52,131 nt of DNA from Paludibacter sp. (GTDB lineage Bacteria > Bacteroidota > Bacteroidia > Bacteroidales > Paludibacteraceae). The notes below the pieces were generated by a model. That model had not been told where the DNA came from. It saw only the letters and a list, made by a program, of their open reading frames with translations, and made no database searches. Position 1 is the stretch's first letter, and every line of letters begins with the position of its first letter. The stretch covers positions 1-52,131 of the forward strand of contig JACDZH010000002.1 of the NCBI GenBank assembly GCA_013426815.1, read 5' to 3'. Below are positions 34,615 through 43,207 of the stretch, piece after piece. A program made the position numbers and the translations under genes.

Positions 34615-36963
34615 ATGAAACGAAACAGATTTAATTTAATGGTACTTTTGCTTTTTACATATTCAATGTATTCCATTGCGCAACTATCTACCCAAATAGT
34701 TAGGGGAACAGTAATTGATAATTCATCAAACTTTCCCCTACCCTATGCTACGATAGTAATACTTAATTCCAATCCCTTAAAATCAGCCACAGCCGACGAA
34801 TCCGGAAATTTCACTATCCAATCAGTTCCTTTGGGAAGGTTTGACATTAAGGTGTCAATGGTAGGATACGAACCCTTTATTATTAGGGAAATGGTGGTGT
34901 CAGCGGCTAAAGAAACTTTTCTGGCTGTAAACCTCAAAGAAAGTTCCACTATGCTTAAAGATGTGGTAGTGAGGCCTAACGTAAACAAAGAACAGCCTTT
35001 AAATCAGATGTCTTCTGTAAGTGCACGTATGTTGAGCGTGGACGAAGCAACACGTTATGCCGGCGGTTTTGATGACCCTGCACGTTTGGCATCTTCGTTT
35101 GCAGGTGTGGCAAGCAACAATGGCGATAATGGTATTTCGGTGCGTGGTAACCATCCTAAATTTCTGCAATGGAAAATGGAAGGTGTTGAAATTCCAAGCC
35201 CCAATCATTTTGCCGATTTATCTACTTTTGGTGGTGGTGCATTAACAGCTATGAGCAGTCAGTTACTGGCAAACTCCGATTTTCTAACTGGTGCTTTCCC
35301 TGCCGAATACGGCAATGCACTCAGTGGTGTGTTCGATATTTTTATGCGTAATGGCAATAATAAGAAAATGGAAAATACTTTTCAGGTAGGAATTATTGGT
35401 ATCGATGCTGCTTCCGAAGGTCCTTTTCGCAAAAATGGAAAGTCGTCTTATTTATTTAACTACCGATACTCTACTTTGGGACTTCTTATGCCTCTGATGC
35501 CAAAAACCACTGATGGAATTACATACCAGGATTTGTCTTTCAAATTGAACTTTCCAACTAAAAAAGCTGGTATTTTCTCAATATGGGGCATTGGGTTGAT
35601 TGACCATTCGGGCGCAGCTGAGAAAACAGACAGTACAAAATGGTTTTACGACAGCGATAAAGAAAATCAGGATGCCAATCAGTTTATGGCAGCCAGTGGT
35701 GTAACGCATAAATACCTTATCAACAACAAGATGTATTTGAAAACAAACTTAGTGGCTTCGGTCAACGGAGTTAATTTTAATATTGAAAGACTAATCGATA
35801 CCATCACATTAACACCATATAGTCAAATAAACAATAAAAGCTGGAATTTTGTGCTGTCGTCATTTATCAATACAAAATACAATGCCCGCCATACCAACAA
35901 AACTGGATTTGTATTAACAGGATTGATGTACGATGTTCTACTCCAAAAAAGTTTGGTACAATACACCCCGCTGCAAACACTTGTGGATGAGAATGGCTTC
36001 AGTTCTTTGATTTCTGGCTATACAAATTCGTCGATAGAAATAAGTCGCAATTTGTTGTTAAATATTGGCATAAATTCCCAACTATTTACGCTCAATAATA
36101 ATTATACGGTTGAACCTAGAATTGGTCTGAAATGGAAAGTTGGAGACCTTCAATCATTTAGTTTTGCATACGGATTACACAGTAGGTTGGAGCGAATCAA
36201 CTATTACTATACCAAAGACATTACGCACAATAACAATCTATACAACAAGAATCTGGATTTTAGCAAAGCCCATCATTTGGTGATGAGCTATGACCGCAAT
36301 ATTGGCGAACATATTCATTTTAAGGCAGAAACATATTATCAAATGCTTTATAACATTCCAGCAGTAGCCGATAGTTCCTTCTCATTTATTAACCTACAAG
36401 CCGATTGGTTTTTCAATCATCAATTGCAAAACACTGGCAAAGGACAAAATTACGGACTGGATCTTTCACTGGAAAAATATCTCTCTAATGGTTATTATTA
36501 CATGTTAAATTCTTCATTGTTCAACTCAAAATACAAAGGCGGTGATAATGTATGGCGAAATACACGCTATAATCGCAAGTATCTGATTAACTTTCTGATA
36601 GGAAAAGAATGGCAAGTTGGAGCTGGTAGGCAAAATGTATTAAGTGCCAATTTACGAATTAGTTATCAAGGCGGTGACTGGTATTCACCTGTAAACATTA
36701 CACAATCAATATTAAAAAAAAGTGTAGTGTATGATGAAACTAACGCTTTCTCAAAACAACTTTCGCCCTCGGTTCTCGCCCATTTTACAATGAGTTATAA
36801 AGTAAACAAGAAAAACAAAGCACAAGAATTTGCGCTAAAAATGCTGAATATCACACAACAAAAAGACTTTTACGGTTATAAGTACAATTACAAATCCAAA
36901 AGCATTGAGGAAAACTCGAAAGTGATTTTCATACCAAATATAAGTTACAAAATTGAATTTTAA
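34615..36963 (+). CDS. TonB-dependent receptor 3 with carboxypeptidase-regulatory-like domain
   Basis: The 782-aa protein has a signal peptide (to about SIAQ), a CarboxypepD_reg-like domain (about 30-110, GTVIDNSSNFPLPYATIVIL, VSMVGYEPF), a plug (about 125-230, RYAGGFDDPARLASSFAGV, GISVRGNHPK, GAFPAEYGNALSGVF) and a barrel ending in SYKIEF. It is a paralogue of receptors 1 and 4. It has its own promoter behind a palindrome and a LuxR-type regulator, unlike receptors 1 and 4, which have Fnr-like boxes. No partner SusD or enzyme gene follows. The 1.1-kb stretch after it has no intact gene. Ligand unknown. Confidence 0.9.
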   Translation: MKRNRFNLMVLLLFTYSMYSIAQLSTQIVRGTVIDNSSNFPLPYATIVILNSNPLKSATADESGNFTIQSVPLGRFDIKVSMVGYEPFIIREMVVSAAKETFLAVNLKESSTMLKDVVVRPNVNKEQPLNQMSSVSARMLSVDEATRYAGGFDDPARLASSFAGVASNNGDNGISVRGNHPKFLQWKMEGVEIPSPNHFADLSTFGGGALTAMSSQLLANSDFLTGAFPAEYGNALSGVFDIFMRNGNNKKMENTFQVGIIGIDAASEGPFRKNGKSSYLFNYRYSTLGLLMPLMPKTTDGITYQDLSFKLNFPTKKAGIFSIWGIGLIDHSGAAEKTDSTKWFYDSDKENQDANQFMAASGVTHKYLINNKMYLKTNLVASVNGVNFNIERLIDTITLTPYSQINNKSWNFVLSSFINTKYNARHTNKTGFVLTGLMYDVLLQKSLVQYTPLQTLVDENGFSSLISGYTNSSIEISRNLLLNIGINSQLFTLNNNYTVEPRIGLKWKVGDLQSFSFAYGLHSRLERINYYYTKDITHNNNLYNKNLDFSKAHHLVMSYDRNIGEHIHFKAETYYQMLYNIPAVADSSFSFINLQADWFFNHQLQNTGKGQNYGLDLSLEKYLSNGYYYMLNSSLFNSKYKGGDNVWRNTRYNRKYLINFLIGKEWQVGAGRQNVLSANLRISYQGGDWYSPVNITQSILKKSVVYDETNAFSKQLSPSVLAHFTMSYKVNKKNKAQEFALKMLNITQQKDFYGYKYNYKSKSIEENSKVIFIPNISYKIEF

Positions 36964-37222
36964 TGAAATCATAACTAATTTTTTGCTCAAATTGCAGTGG
37001 GTTTTTTAGAATTGGTATTTTAATACAAATTTTTTTTTCATTTCTGACATCAATTATAAATATATTCATCTTTCATTATACATTATGGCTTTTATGATTT
37101 TTATAGCAATTGGGTTTCAGAAAAATTATCGAGGAATTGTTTAAAGTTTGCTTTATTTGTCAAGTTTTATTTTGTTATTATATTTTTATCAATCATAATT
37201 CTATTTTTTGCAGATTTATCTT

Positions 37223-37323
37223 AAAAGAAACAGTAACACGGATTTAGCGGATTATTTTTTGAAATGAATTCTTATATCTGTTTTAATCTGCCTTATTCGT
37301 TAAATCTGCGTTGCTATTCTTTT
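37223..37323. repeat. Imperfect inverted-repeat element (about 100 bp)
   Basis: The left arm (37223-37253, containing GTAACACGGATTTAGCGGAT) pairs with the right arm (37293-37323, containing ATTCGTTAAATCTGCGTTG) with a few mismatches. The centre is about 40 nt. It resembles the short palindromic elements common in Bacteroidota intergenic DNA. No gene is inside. Confidence 0.6.
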
Positions 37324-37631
37324 GAATTTCTTTCCTTGAAAATTAATCTTTAATATGTCAAAGTAGAAATAATTTTGAATAATAAACTTTGCATTATTTT
37401 AAATCTAATGCAATTAAATAGTGTTATGATTTCAAAATAAGTAAATATTAAAACGATTATTAGTTAAAAAATATTATAAATTATGAAATAAATTAAAAAT
37501 ACAAGATTTTGCTCGTAATTTTGGCAACACTTTGTATTAAGTATTTCCGAATTTTGAATAATGAACCCATTCCGATAAGTGTTTTCTGAACACAAATACC
37601 TTAAGACACAAAAATTATCCCGCATTCGGGA

Positions 37632-37690
37632 GTCGCAAAGAAAAAATGGTGCAGTATACCTGAACTTTGAGTCATAGTATCTTTGCGGAC
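37632..37690. repeat. Second short inverted repeat in the same gap
   Basis: GTCGCAAAGA (37632-37641) pairs with TCTTTGCGGAC (37680-37690), one base bulged. Directly before it TCCCG-CATT-CGGGA (37618-37631) makes a small perfect hairpin. Confidence 0.45.
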
Positions 37691-37734
37691 TTAGCGTTCA
37701 AAATGTAATATTGACTTTTCAGAGTGGACTCAAT

Positions 37735-38035
37735 AATTAAATTTCTAATAAAAAACCTATTGGACAATAAATTTTGAAATCTTGGAATAGTTTTACATTA
37801 CGATACTTTTAATAGTACCGTTTAGTGAAAATGGTCACTTTGATTTGTAATTGCCATTTTTATTAATTCAAAGGAATTTTAGTTATTTCGAACTACCCTG
37901 ATTGCATGGTTTGTAGACTTTATATTGATGTGGCTAAGTTCTGGCAATATGAGTGTAAAGCTTTTTTTATAGCTGGCTTATTCTGTTCCTTTGAACTAAT
38001 AAGAAGCATTTTAGGAAAGTAATATCGTTAAAAAT
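37735..38035 (+). pseudogene. Decayed copy of the 31560 small membrane protein gene
   Basis: TTGGACAATAAATTTTGAAA (from 37759) matches TTGGACAACACATTTTGAAA in the intact gene. Later TGGTTTGTAGACTTTATATT (from 37908) matches TGGTTTGTAGGCTTTGTATT, followed by ATGTGGCTAAGTTCTGGCAA against ATGTGGATTAGTTCAGGCAA. Indels and stops break every frame. The end near 38035 is 17 nt before the 38053 gene, so that gene once followed a membrane protein gene, as the GyrI-like gene still does. Confidence 0.7.
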
Positions 38036-38052
38036 GTAATTAAAGTAGCAAA

Positions 38053-38766
38053 ATGAAAATTTCAAAAACTGCATTAAAAGCCATAAATGGGTATGGTGGT
38101 ATTGATCTTTGGAAAAATAGTAAGTATATTGAAGCAGATGTTTCAGTAAAAGGACTTGCTTTTACATTGAAGCAAAGACCTTTTTTTAGACATGCCAAAA
38201 TCAAAATGGAAATTGAGCGACCTTATTCAAAAATAACCCCAATTGGGAAGAATAAAAACATTTCGGGTGTCTTTGATGGTAAGGATGTTAGGTTAGAAAA
38301 TTCGGATGGAATTGTAATTTCAGAGCGCAAAAATGCAAGAAAATTTTTCCCTTATGGTCGAAGACTTTTTTATTGGGACGATCTGGATATGGCTTACTTT
38401 GCCAATTATGCTTTTTGGAATTACTTTACACTCCCTAATCTATTGCAATCGTCTGAAATACAATGGGAAGAAAAATCAGAAGGCTTTCTTCAAGCAGTAT
38501 TTCCCGATGACTTTCCAACTCACAATAAAGTTCAGGAATTCTACTTTGATTTAAAATCAGGGTTGTTGAAACAACACAATTATACAGTCGAAATAATTAG
38601 TACTTTAGCTAAAGCAGCAAATGTAGTAGTACATCACAATAAATCAAGTGAAATATTTTATCCATCCAGAAGAATTGTAACTCCAAGAAGTAGCAACGGG
38701 AAAGCTTTGAAAAAACCTATTTTGATTGATATAACTGTACATAATTTCAGATTTACAAATGATTAA
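38053..38766 (+). CDS. Conserved hypothetical protein, soluble
   Basis: The 237-aa protein has no signal peptide or membrane segment. It opens with ALKAINGYGGIDLWKNSKYIEADVSVKG, a pattern (small residue, GG, W, then beta strands) seen in LolA-like and related beta-sheet proteins, but I cannot assign a family with confidence. Alternating strands and conserved-looking aromatics (FFRHAKIKMEIERPYSK, PYGRRLFYWDDLDMAYFANYAFWNYF) suggest a half-barrel binding a hydrophobic ligand. It lies 6 nt before Crp/Fnr paralogue 3, so the two are probably one transcript. A decayed membrane-protein gene precedes it. Confidence 0.6.
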   Translation: MKISKTALKAINGYGGIDLWKNSKYIEADVSVKGLAFTLKQRPFFRHAKIKMEIERPYSKITPIGKNKNISGVFDGKDVRLENSDGIVISERKNARKFFPYGRRLFYWDDLDMAYFANYAFWNYFTLPNLLQSSEIQWEEKSEGFLQAVFPDDFPTHNKVQEFYFDLKSGLLKQHNYTVEIISTLAKAANVVVHHNKSSEIFYPSRRIVTPRSSNGKALKKPILIDITVHNFRFTND

Positions 38767-38772
38767 GTTGAA

Positions 38773-39348
38773 ATGAACGAACTACATAAAATATTACAAG
38801 AACTAATTGGATTAAACGAAATTGATTGGGGAAATTTTAGCAATAAACTTATCAGGAAAGAATTTAATGCCAAAACGCAAATTGTTAAAGAAGGAAGTGT
38901 TGCACAAAATTTGTATTTTATAGAGTCCGGATTGTTACGAACTTATTATTTGCTTGATGGTAAGGAAATTAATACCTATTTTGCTTGCGATAAACAATTT
39001 ATATCTACCTATTCTAGTTTTATTAGTCAAACAATATCTTATGAAATTTTAGAGACAATTGAAGATAGTGTTGTTTATGAACTATCATATCAAAATTTAG
39101 TTGCATTATACAAGGAGTCTTCAAAATTTGAAAAACTTGGACGAATTATAGCTGAAAAAAACTACTTGTGTGTTCTCGACAGAACATTGTCAATGCAAAC
39201 AAAAACTGCAAAACAAAGATACCTGGATTTCATAAAAAATTACGACAAAAAAATAGTTCAAAGAATCCCTATTCATCAAATAGCAAGTTTTCTAGGGATT
39301 GCACCTGAATCATTGAGTCGTATTAGAAAAGAAATTTCCATTTCCTAA
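38773..39348 (+). CDS. Crp/Fnr family transcriptional regulator (paralogue 3)
   Basis: The 191-aa protein has the beta-roll sensor domain (about 25-115, EFNAKTQIVKEGSVAQNLYFIESGLLR) and a C-terminal helix-turn-helix with recognition helix PESLSRIRK (from 178). Glu, Ser and Arg match those of Fnr. No Fe-S cysteine cluster is present. It starts 6 nt after the 38053 gene. Its stop codon overlaps a weak Fnr-like box (39345-39358) in the promoter of the next gene, the same layout as paralogues 2 and 4, which suggests that gene as a target. Confidence 0.85.
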   Translation: MNELHKILQELIGLNEIDWGNFSNKLIRKEFNAKTQIVKEGSVAQNLYFIESGLLRTYYLLDGKEINTYFACDKQFISTYSSFISQTISYEILETIEDSVVYELSYQNLVALYKESSKFEKLGRIIAEKNYLCVLDRTLSMQTKTAKQRYLDFIKNYDKKIVQRIPIHQIASFLGIAPESLSRIRKEISIS

Positions 39349-39388
39349 CAAATATCAATTCCTATCTGTTTTTTCTAGAGTAATTTTG
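39345..39388 (+). promoter_or_regulatory. Promoter of the 39416 gene with degenerate Fnr-like box
   Basis: CTAAC-AAAT-ATCAA (39345-39358) matches eight of ten Fnr-like positions, with an intact right half. Its centre is 36.5 bp from the end of the -7 element TAATTTTG (39381-39388), as at the perfect boxes. The TAA stop of the regulator is inside it. Confidence 0.4.
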
Positions 39389-39415
39389 CATTTATAAATT
39401 AAAAAATTAAGCAAA

Positions 39416-40516
39416 ATGAAAATTAAAACAACTATTAAAACAGTTAGTGCATTGATGATTTTGGGATTCATTGCGAGCGCAACACTTCCATCGTGTTCAT
39501 TACAACCATTGTCATATACACCACCTGTAAAACCAAAATTAGAAGGTGTTTTGGCAGAGAATGAACTTTTAAGTACCACAAAGTGGATAGACTTAAAAGG
39601 ATGGTATGGTCCTGAAGATATTGCAATTGACAAGCAAGGAAATGCATATTGTGGTGCACATATTAGCAGAACAGATTTTACCGACGGACGAATTTTGAAA
39701 ATTGATACAACAGGTAAAGTTGAAGTATTTTGTAATACAGGTGGATGGGTAACAGGACTGCATTTTGACAAAAACGAGAATCTGATTGCTTGCGACCAAA
39801 AACGAGGATTAATAAGTGTAGATAAGCGTGGTAAAATAACCGTTTTGGCTAGCGAGGATAAAAAGGGTAATAAATTTCTAATACCCAACGATGTAGATAT
39901 TGCCAGTGATGGAATAATCTATTTCTCGAATACATCCTCCAAAGTATCATTCAGCAGAAAACACGCACGCAAAATACTGCTCGAAGCAAAATCTGATGGT
40001 GGGCTTTACAGCTATAATCCAATGACGAAAGAGATTACCACATTAATTGACAGTTCTTTTTTTGGCAATGGTGTTGCTGTATCCAAAAATGATGATTTTG
40101 TACTAATGGTAGATTTAACAAAATACAGAGTTGTCAGGCATTGGCTGAAGGGTGAAAATAAAGGAAAAACAGATATGTTTTTAGAGAATTTACCAGGTTT
40201 ACCAAACGGAATTTCAAGAAGAAAAGATGGCAGTTTTTGGTTAGGATTTACAACCAGAAGAGACGATTTACTGGATAACATTCAACCCAAAATTTGGTTA
40301 AAAAAAATCATTTATGCCATTCCTCTTTGGCTTCAGCCAAAACAAGAACCTTTTGGAATGGTTATGCACATTAGCGAAAATGGAGAAATTTTAAAAACGT
40401 ACTACGATACAACCGGAAAATACGTTTCTGAAGCTAGTTCCATTGAGGAGTCGGATGGGTTTATCTATTTGGGTGGTGACTTAACCGACCATATTGGAAA
40501 GTATAAACTTGATTAA
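39416..40516 (+). CDS. Lipoprotein of the gluconolactonase/strictosidine-synthase-like beta-propeller family
   Basis: The 366-aa protein has a lipoprotein-type signal (ATLPSC). The blades show the family's strings: YGPEDIAIDKQGNAYCG, GWVTGLHFDKNENLIACD, IPNDVDIASDGIIYFSNTSSKVS and LPGLPNGISRRKDGSFWLGF. This is the SMP-30/strictosidine synthase/APMAP type of six-bladed propeller, usually calcium-dependent lactone or ester hydrolases. The likely metal ligands are Glu in GPED, Asn in PNDV and Asp in the NGVA/SKNDD region. It has its own promoter right after Crp/Fnr paralogue 3. Substrate unknown. Confidence 0.85.
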   Translation: MKIKTTIKTVSALMILGFIASATLPSCSLQPLSYTPPVKPKLEGVLAENELLSTTKWIDLKGWYGPEDIAIDKQGNAYCGAHISRTDFTDGRILKIDTTGKVEVFCNTGGWVTGLHFDKNENLIACDQKRGLISVDKRGKITVLASEDKKGNKFLIPNDVDIASDGIIYFSNTSSKVSFSRKHARKILLEAKSDGGLYSYNPMTKEITTLIDSSFFGNGVAVSKNDDFVLMVDLTKYRVVRHWLKGENKGKTDMFLENLPGLPNGISRRKDGSFWLGFTTRRDDLLDNIQPKIWLKKIIYAIPLWLQPKQEPFGMVMHISENGEILKTYYDTTGKYVSEASSIEESDGFIYLGGDLTDHIGKYKLD

Positions 40517-40682
40517 GCCATTTTTTGGAAAATAGATAAGACTGATTCATTGAAAAGTTAAATTTCACATATATTTCACAACCATTATGCGTCCATTGAA
40601 AACCGATTATTGTCAATCAAATAGTAATGTATCTGGTTTTTTAATCTTAATAAATTAGTAGAATAAGATAAAACCAATTTTT

Positions 40683-40726
40683 TTGACATAGATCAAGGAA
40701 ATTACTAAAAATAATCACGATATTTG
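40683..40726 (+). promoter_or_regulatory. Fnr-like box and -7 element of the NTF2-like/DUF6194 operon
   Basis: TTGAC-ATAG-ATCAA (40683-40696) fits the Fnr-like pattern in full. The -7 element GATATTTG (40719-40726) is one base off TAnnTTTG. Box centre to element end is 36.5 bp. The gene start is 14 nt later, so the leader is very short. Confidence 0.7.
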
Positions 40727-40740
40727 CAAAAAAAAATATC

Positions 40741-41205
40741 ATGGAAAATACAGTTTCTGTTATCACAGGTTCTGAGCTTGTTTCGGATATAACGAGCAAA
40801 GAGTTAAAAATCCTCATTCAGTTTTATAAAGCATTCAATCAGTGTGATATGAACTTAATGCAACTGGTTTGGTTTAATAGCAAAGAAAGCTCAATGAATA
40901 ATCCGCTAGGCGGAATTATGAGGGATTGGGACGAAATTAGAAGTGTGTATAATAGAATTTTCACAGGCGAAGCCACGGTTTATGTTGAATTTTTCGACTT
41001 TACGTTGCACGTTACTGAAAACATGTTTTTTGCAACCGGTCGTGAAAGGGGATATGTTGAAATGGGAAACGAAAGAATTGATTTGGCAATCAGGACATCG
41101 CGGATTTTTATTAAATGCCACAACGAATGGAAACAAATTCAACATCATGGCTCGATTGACAACCCCAACTTACTAAAAAAATACCAACAAGCCATTTTAA
41201 AATAA
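40741..41205 (+). CDS. NTF2-like (SnoaL-type) protein
   Basis: The 154-aa protein shows the NTF2-like pattern: an N-terminal helix (ELKILIQFYKAFNQCDMNLMQLVWF), then a cone of strands ending in RIFIKCHNEWKQIQHHGSI. Its SIDN and HHGS end is typical of the ketosteroid-isomerase-like subgroup without clear catalytic residues. It may bind a small hydrophobic ligand. It has a short leader behind a perfect Fnr-like box and is followed after 13 nt by the DUF6194 gene, so the two are co-transcribed. No signal peptide: cytoplasmic. Confidence 0.8.
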   Translation: MENTVSVITGSELVSDITSKELKILIQFYKAFNQCDMNLMQLVWFNSKESSMNNPLGGIMRDWDEIRSVYNRIFTGEATVYVEFFDFTLHVTENMFFATGRERGYVEMGNERIDLAIRTSRIFIKCHNEWKQIQHHGSIDNPNLLKKYQQAILK

Positions 41206-41218
41206 GTAAAAAAACTGA

Positions 41219-41674
41219 ATGACAGCAGCACAATTTGAAATCGAAATACTAAATTCATATAAAGGATTAGTAGTGCTGAATGCGTATGCTGAACTGAGTT
41301 TCTTTTACAATCCGATTGGAGCATTTCCCAAAGGGATTTACTTTGTCACAATAAAAGAAAATGACGGACCAAACGACAAGGCATCTGCACTTTTCAGAGA
41401 AGATGTTTATCGAATCAACGTTGGAATATCAAAAACTTCGTACGAAAAACACTTTGGTAAAAAGCCTTCCAGACCTCCAAAAGGCGGAATTGTTTCGACC
41501 GGACACGATTTTGCAAAGCTTAACCAACTCACTCCGCATCCCATTTACGCTTGGTTACATTGGGTGGCAATTCTCAATCCCGATGCTGATTCAATTCCTC
41601 TAATCAAAGGATTATTGGACGAAAGTTATGCGCTTGTTTTGAAAAAATATGAACAAAAAATGAAGCTACTGTAA
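41219..41674 (+). CDS. DUF6194 family protein
   Basis: The 151-aa protein matches the DUF6194 pattern: FFYNPIGAFPKGIYFVTIKENDGPNDKASALF, REDVYRINVGISKTSYEKHFG and the HPIYAWLHWVAILNPDADS end. The family is of unknown function. It is the second gene behind the Fnr-like box at 40683. Cytoplasmic, no signal peptide. The start (ATG at 41219) is 13 nt after the NTF2-like stop. Confidence 0.75.
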   Translation: MTAAQFEIEILNSYKGLVVLNAYAELSFFYNPIGAFPKGIYFVTIKENDGPNDKASALFREDVYRINVGISKTSYEKHFGKKPSRPPKGGIVSTGHDFAKLNQLTPHPIYAWLHWVAILNPDADSIPLIKGLLDESYALVLKKYEQKMKLL

Positions 41675-41740
41675 GGTGGTTTCTATTTGACTCCTGTTCG
41701 GGGATTTAAGAAAAATGACAGGAATTGAATTTTATTCCAA

Positions 41741-41748
41741 TATTTTTG
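41741..41748 (+). promoter_or_regulatory. -7 element (TATTTTTG) of Crp/Fnr paralogue 4
   Basis: The octamer fits TAnnTTTG, 48 nt before the ATG at 41797. Upstream, TCCTGT (41692-41697) and ACAGGA (41718-41723) are inverted and may be an operator or a weak terminator. Confidence 0.5.
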
Positions 41749-41796
41749 TACTTTTACGAATAATTTATATTTACTCATCTTGAAAACCTTAGCATT

Positions 41797-42360
41797 ATGT
41801 GTATGCGAGAACAATTAACAATATTTTTACCTGAAAATCGAATTGATGAATTAATATCGATAGGTAAAGAAAAAACAATTGAAAGTTCAGCCTACTTCAT
41901 TCGAGAAGGAGAAATTCCTACTAAAATTGCTTTTGTTATTTCGGGTTTGTTTCGATATGTTTATATCAAGGACAATGGCGAAGAATTTACAAAGGGAATA
42001 TTAACCGAAAACAATTTTCTTAGTTCATATTCTGCAATGATATTGAAACATCCTTCCCATTTCTTTATCGAAGCACTCGAAACATCGAAGGTATTAGAAA
42101 TTAACTGGTTAACTTATATGTTATTAGTAGAAAAAGACATATTTTGGGTTAAGTTTCTTTTGAAATTAGTTGAAAAAGGCTACATGATAAAGGAAAAAAG
42201 AGAAAGAGACCTACTTCTGCTTGATGCCGAAACAAGATATAAAAACTTCCTCACAGAATTCCCCGGAATGGAACAACGAATAAAACAAGGAATAGTAGCA
42301 TCATACTTAGGTATTCAACCCGAAACTTTAAGCAGAATCAGAAAAAGAATGCTTTTTTGA
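41797..42360 (+). CDS. Crp/Fnr family transcriptional regulator (paralogue 4)
   Basis: The 187-aa protein (an ATG at 41803 is also possible) has a beta-roll sensor domain (AYFIREGEIPTKIAFVISGLFRYVY) and a C-terminal helix-turn-helix with recognition helix PETLSRIRK (from 175), keeping the Glu, Ser and Arg of Fnr. No Fe-S cysteine cluster. Its TGA stop (42358-42360) is inside a perfect Fnr-like box that precedes the SDR gene, so it probably controls that gene and perhaps the three other genes or operons with such boxes. It is closest to paralogue 2 in the DNA-binding part (VASYLGIQPET against IASYLNVSPET). Confidence 0.88.
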   Translation: MCMREQLTIFLPENRIDELISIGKEKTIESSAYFIREGEIPTKIAFVISGLFRYVYIKDNGEEFTKGILTENNFLSSYSAMILKHPSHFFIEALETSKVLEINWLTYMLLVEKDIFWVKFLLKLVEKGYMIKEKRERDLLLLDAETRYKNFLTEFPGMEQRIKQGIVASYLGIQPETLSRIRKRMLF

Positions 42361-42400
42361 TGTAGGTCAATGCATCCCTAATTTGTATACGATATTTTTG
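42357..42400 (+). promoter_or_regulatory. Fnr-like box and -7 element of the second SDR gene
   Basis: TTGAT-GTAG-GTCAA (42357-42370) is the same 14-mer as at 7672 and includes the regulator's stop codon. The -7 element TATTTTTG is at 42393-42400, 36.5 bp from the box centre. From the -7 region on, the sequence closely matches the promoter of TonB receptor 4. Confidence 0.75.
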
Positions 42401-42430
42401 CAGTATTATTCACTCAAAAATATTAGTTAT

Positions 42431-43171
42431 ATGAATCTAAAAAACAATACCGTACTTATCACAGGTGGCAGTTCAGGCATAGGACTACAACTAAGCAAAG
42501 TGTTATTACAAAGTGGTAATAAAGTAATTATTTGTGGCAAATCGAATGAAAAGCTCGTGGTTGCAAAGAAATTAATTCCTGAACTCATTACTTATCAATG
42601 TGATCTTTCCAACAGTGTAGATTGCGCTGATTTTGCAAAAAAAATCAGCGTAAATCATCGGGATTTAAACATCCTAATCAATAATGCTGCTACTGTCAAT
42701 AAAGTTGACTTCTTCAACCAACCAGATGCTCTATTGTTGGCAGAGAATGAATATCAAACTAATCTTTTGGCTCCTATTCGGTTAATAAAGCTGCTTTATA
42801 GCACATTGACAACTAACAATGCGCCTGCAATTATAAATATAACTACAGGTCTCATTTACGCGCCACGTGTTATCTATCCATTCTACAATTCATCAAAATC
42901 AGCACTACATTCATTTACTCAAACCTTAAGATTAAATTTGAATAACGAAAAAATCAGTGTGATTGAAGTTATGTTTCCGGCAGTTGATACGCCTTGGCAC
43001 AAAGGAACACCGCCTAAGATTGCCATTTCCGTAGAAAAAGCTGTTGCGGAAATGATAAAAGGTCTTGAAAAAGGAAAATCAGAAATAAAAGTTGGGGGAG
43101 CAAAAATACTCTACTTGATGTCCAGAATTGCGCCTGCATTTGCAATTAAAAAAATGAATGAAATAGAATGA
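42431..43171 (+). CDS. Short-chain dehydrogenase/reductase, DltE-like
   Basis: The protein is 246 aa from the ATG at 42431; the frame is open from 42383 but that lies before the -7 element. Motifs: TGGSSGIG (cofactor loop near the N-terminus), NNAAT (active-site region), TTGLIY and YNSSKSALHSF giving the Tyr-x-x-x-Lys pair. The catalytic Ser/Thr before the Tyr is Thr in NITTG. It is controlled from a perfect Fnr-like box, right after Crp/Fnr paralogue 4. The SDR at 22709 is a distant relative only. Substrate unknown; likely cytoplasmic. Confidence 0.88.
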   Translation: MNLKNNTVLITGGSSGIGLQLSKVLLQSGNKVIICGKSNEKLVVAKKLIPELITYQCDLSNSVDCADFAKKISVNHRDLNILINNAATVNKVDFFNQPDALLLAENEYQTNLLAPIRLIKLLYSTLTTNNAPAIINITTGLIYAPRVIYPFYNSSKSALHSFTQTLRLNLNNEKISVIEVMFPAVDTPWHKGTPPKIAISVEKAVAEMIKGLEKGKSEIKVGGAKILYLMSRIAPAFAIKKMNEIE

Positions 43172-43207
43172 AACACACATGTACGAAGTATCCAGATAAC
43201 TATCGGG

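Noticed and set aside
5623-42360. Crp/Fnr proteins as oxygen-sensing Fe-S Fnr
   Set aside because: None has the N-terminal cysteine cluster; only the recognition helix and box are Fnr-like.
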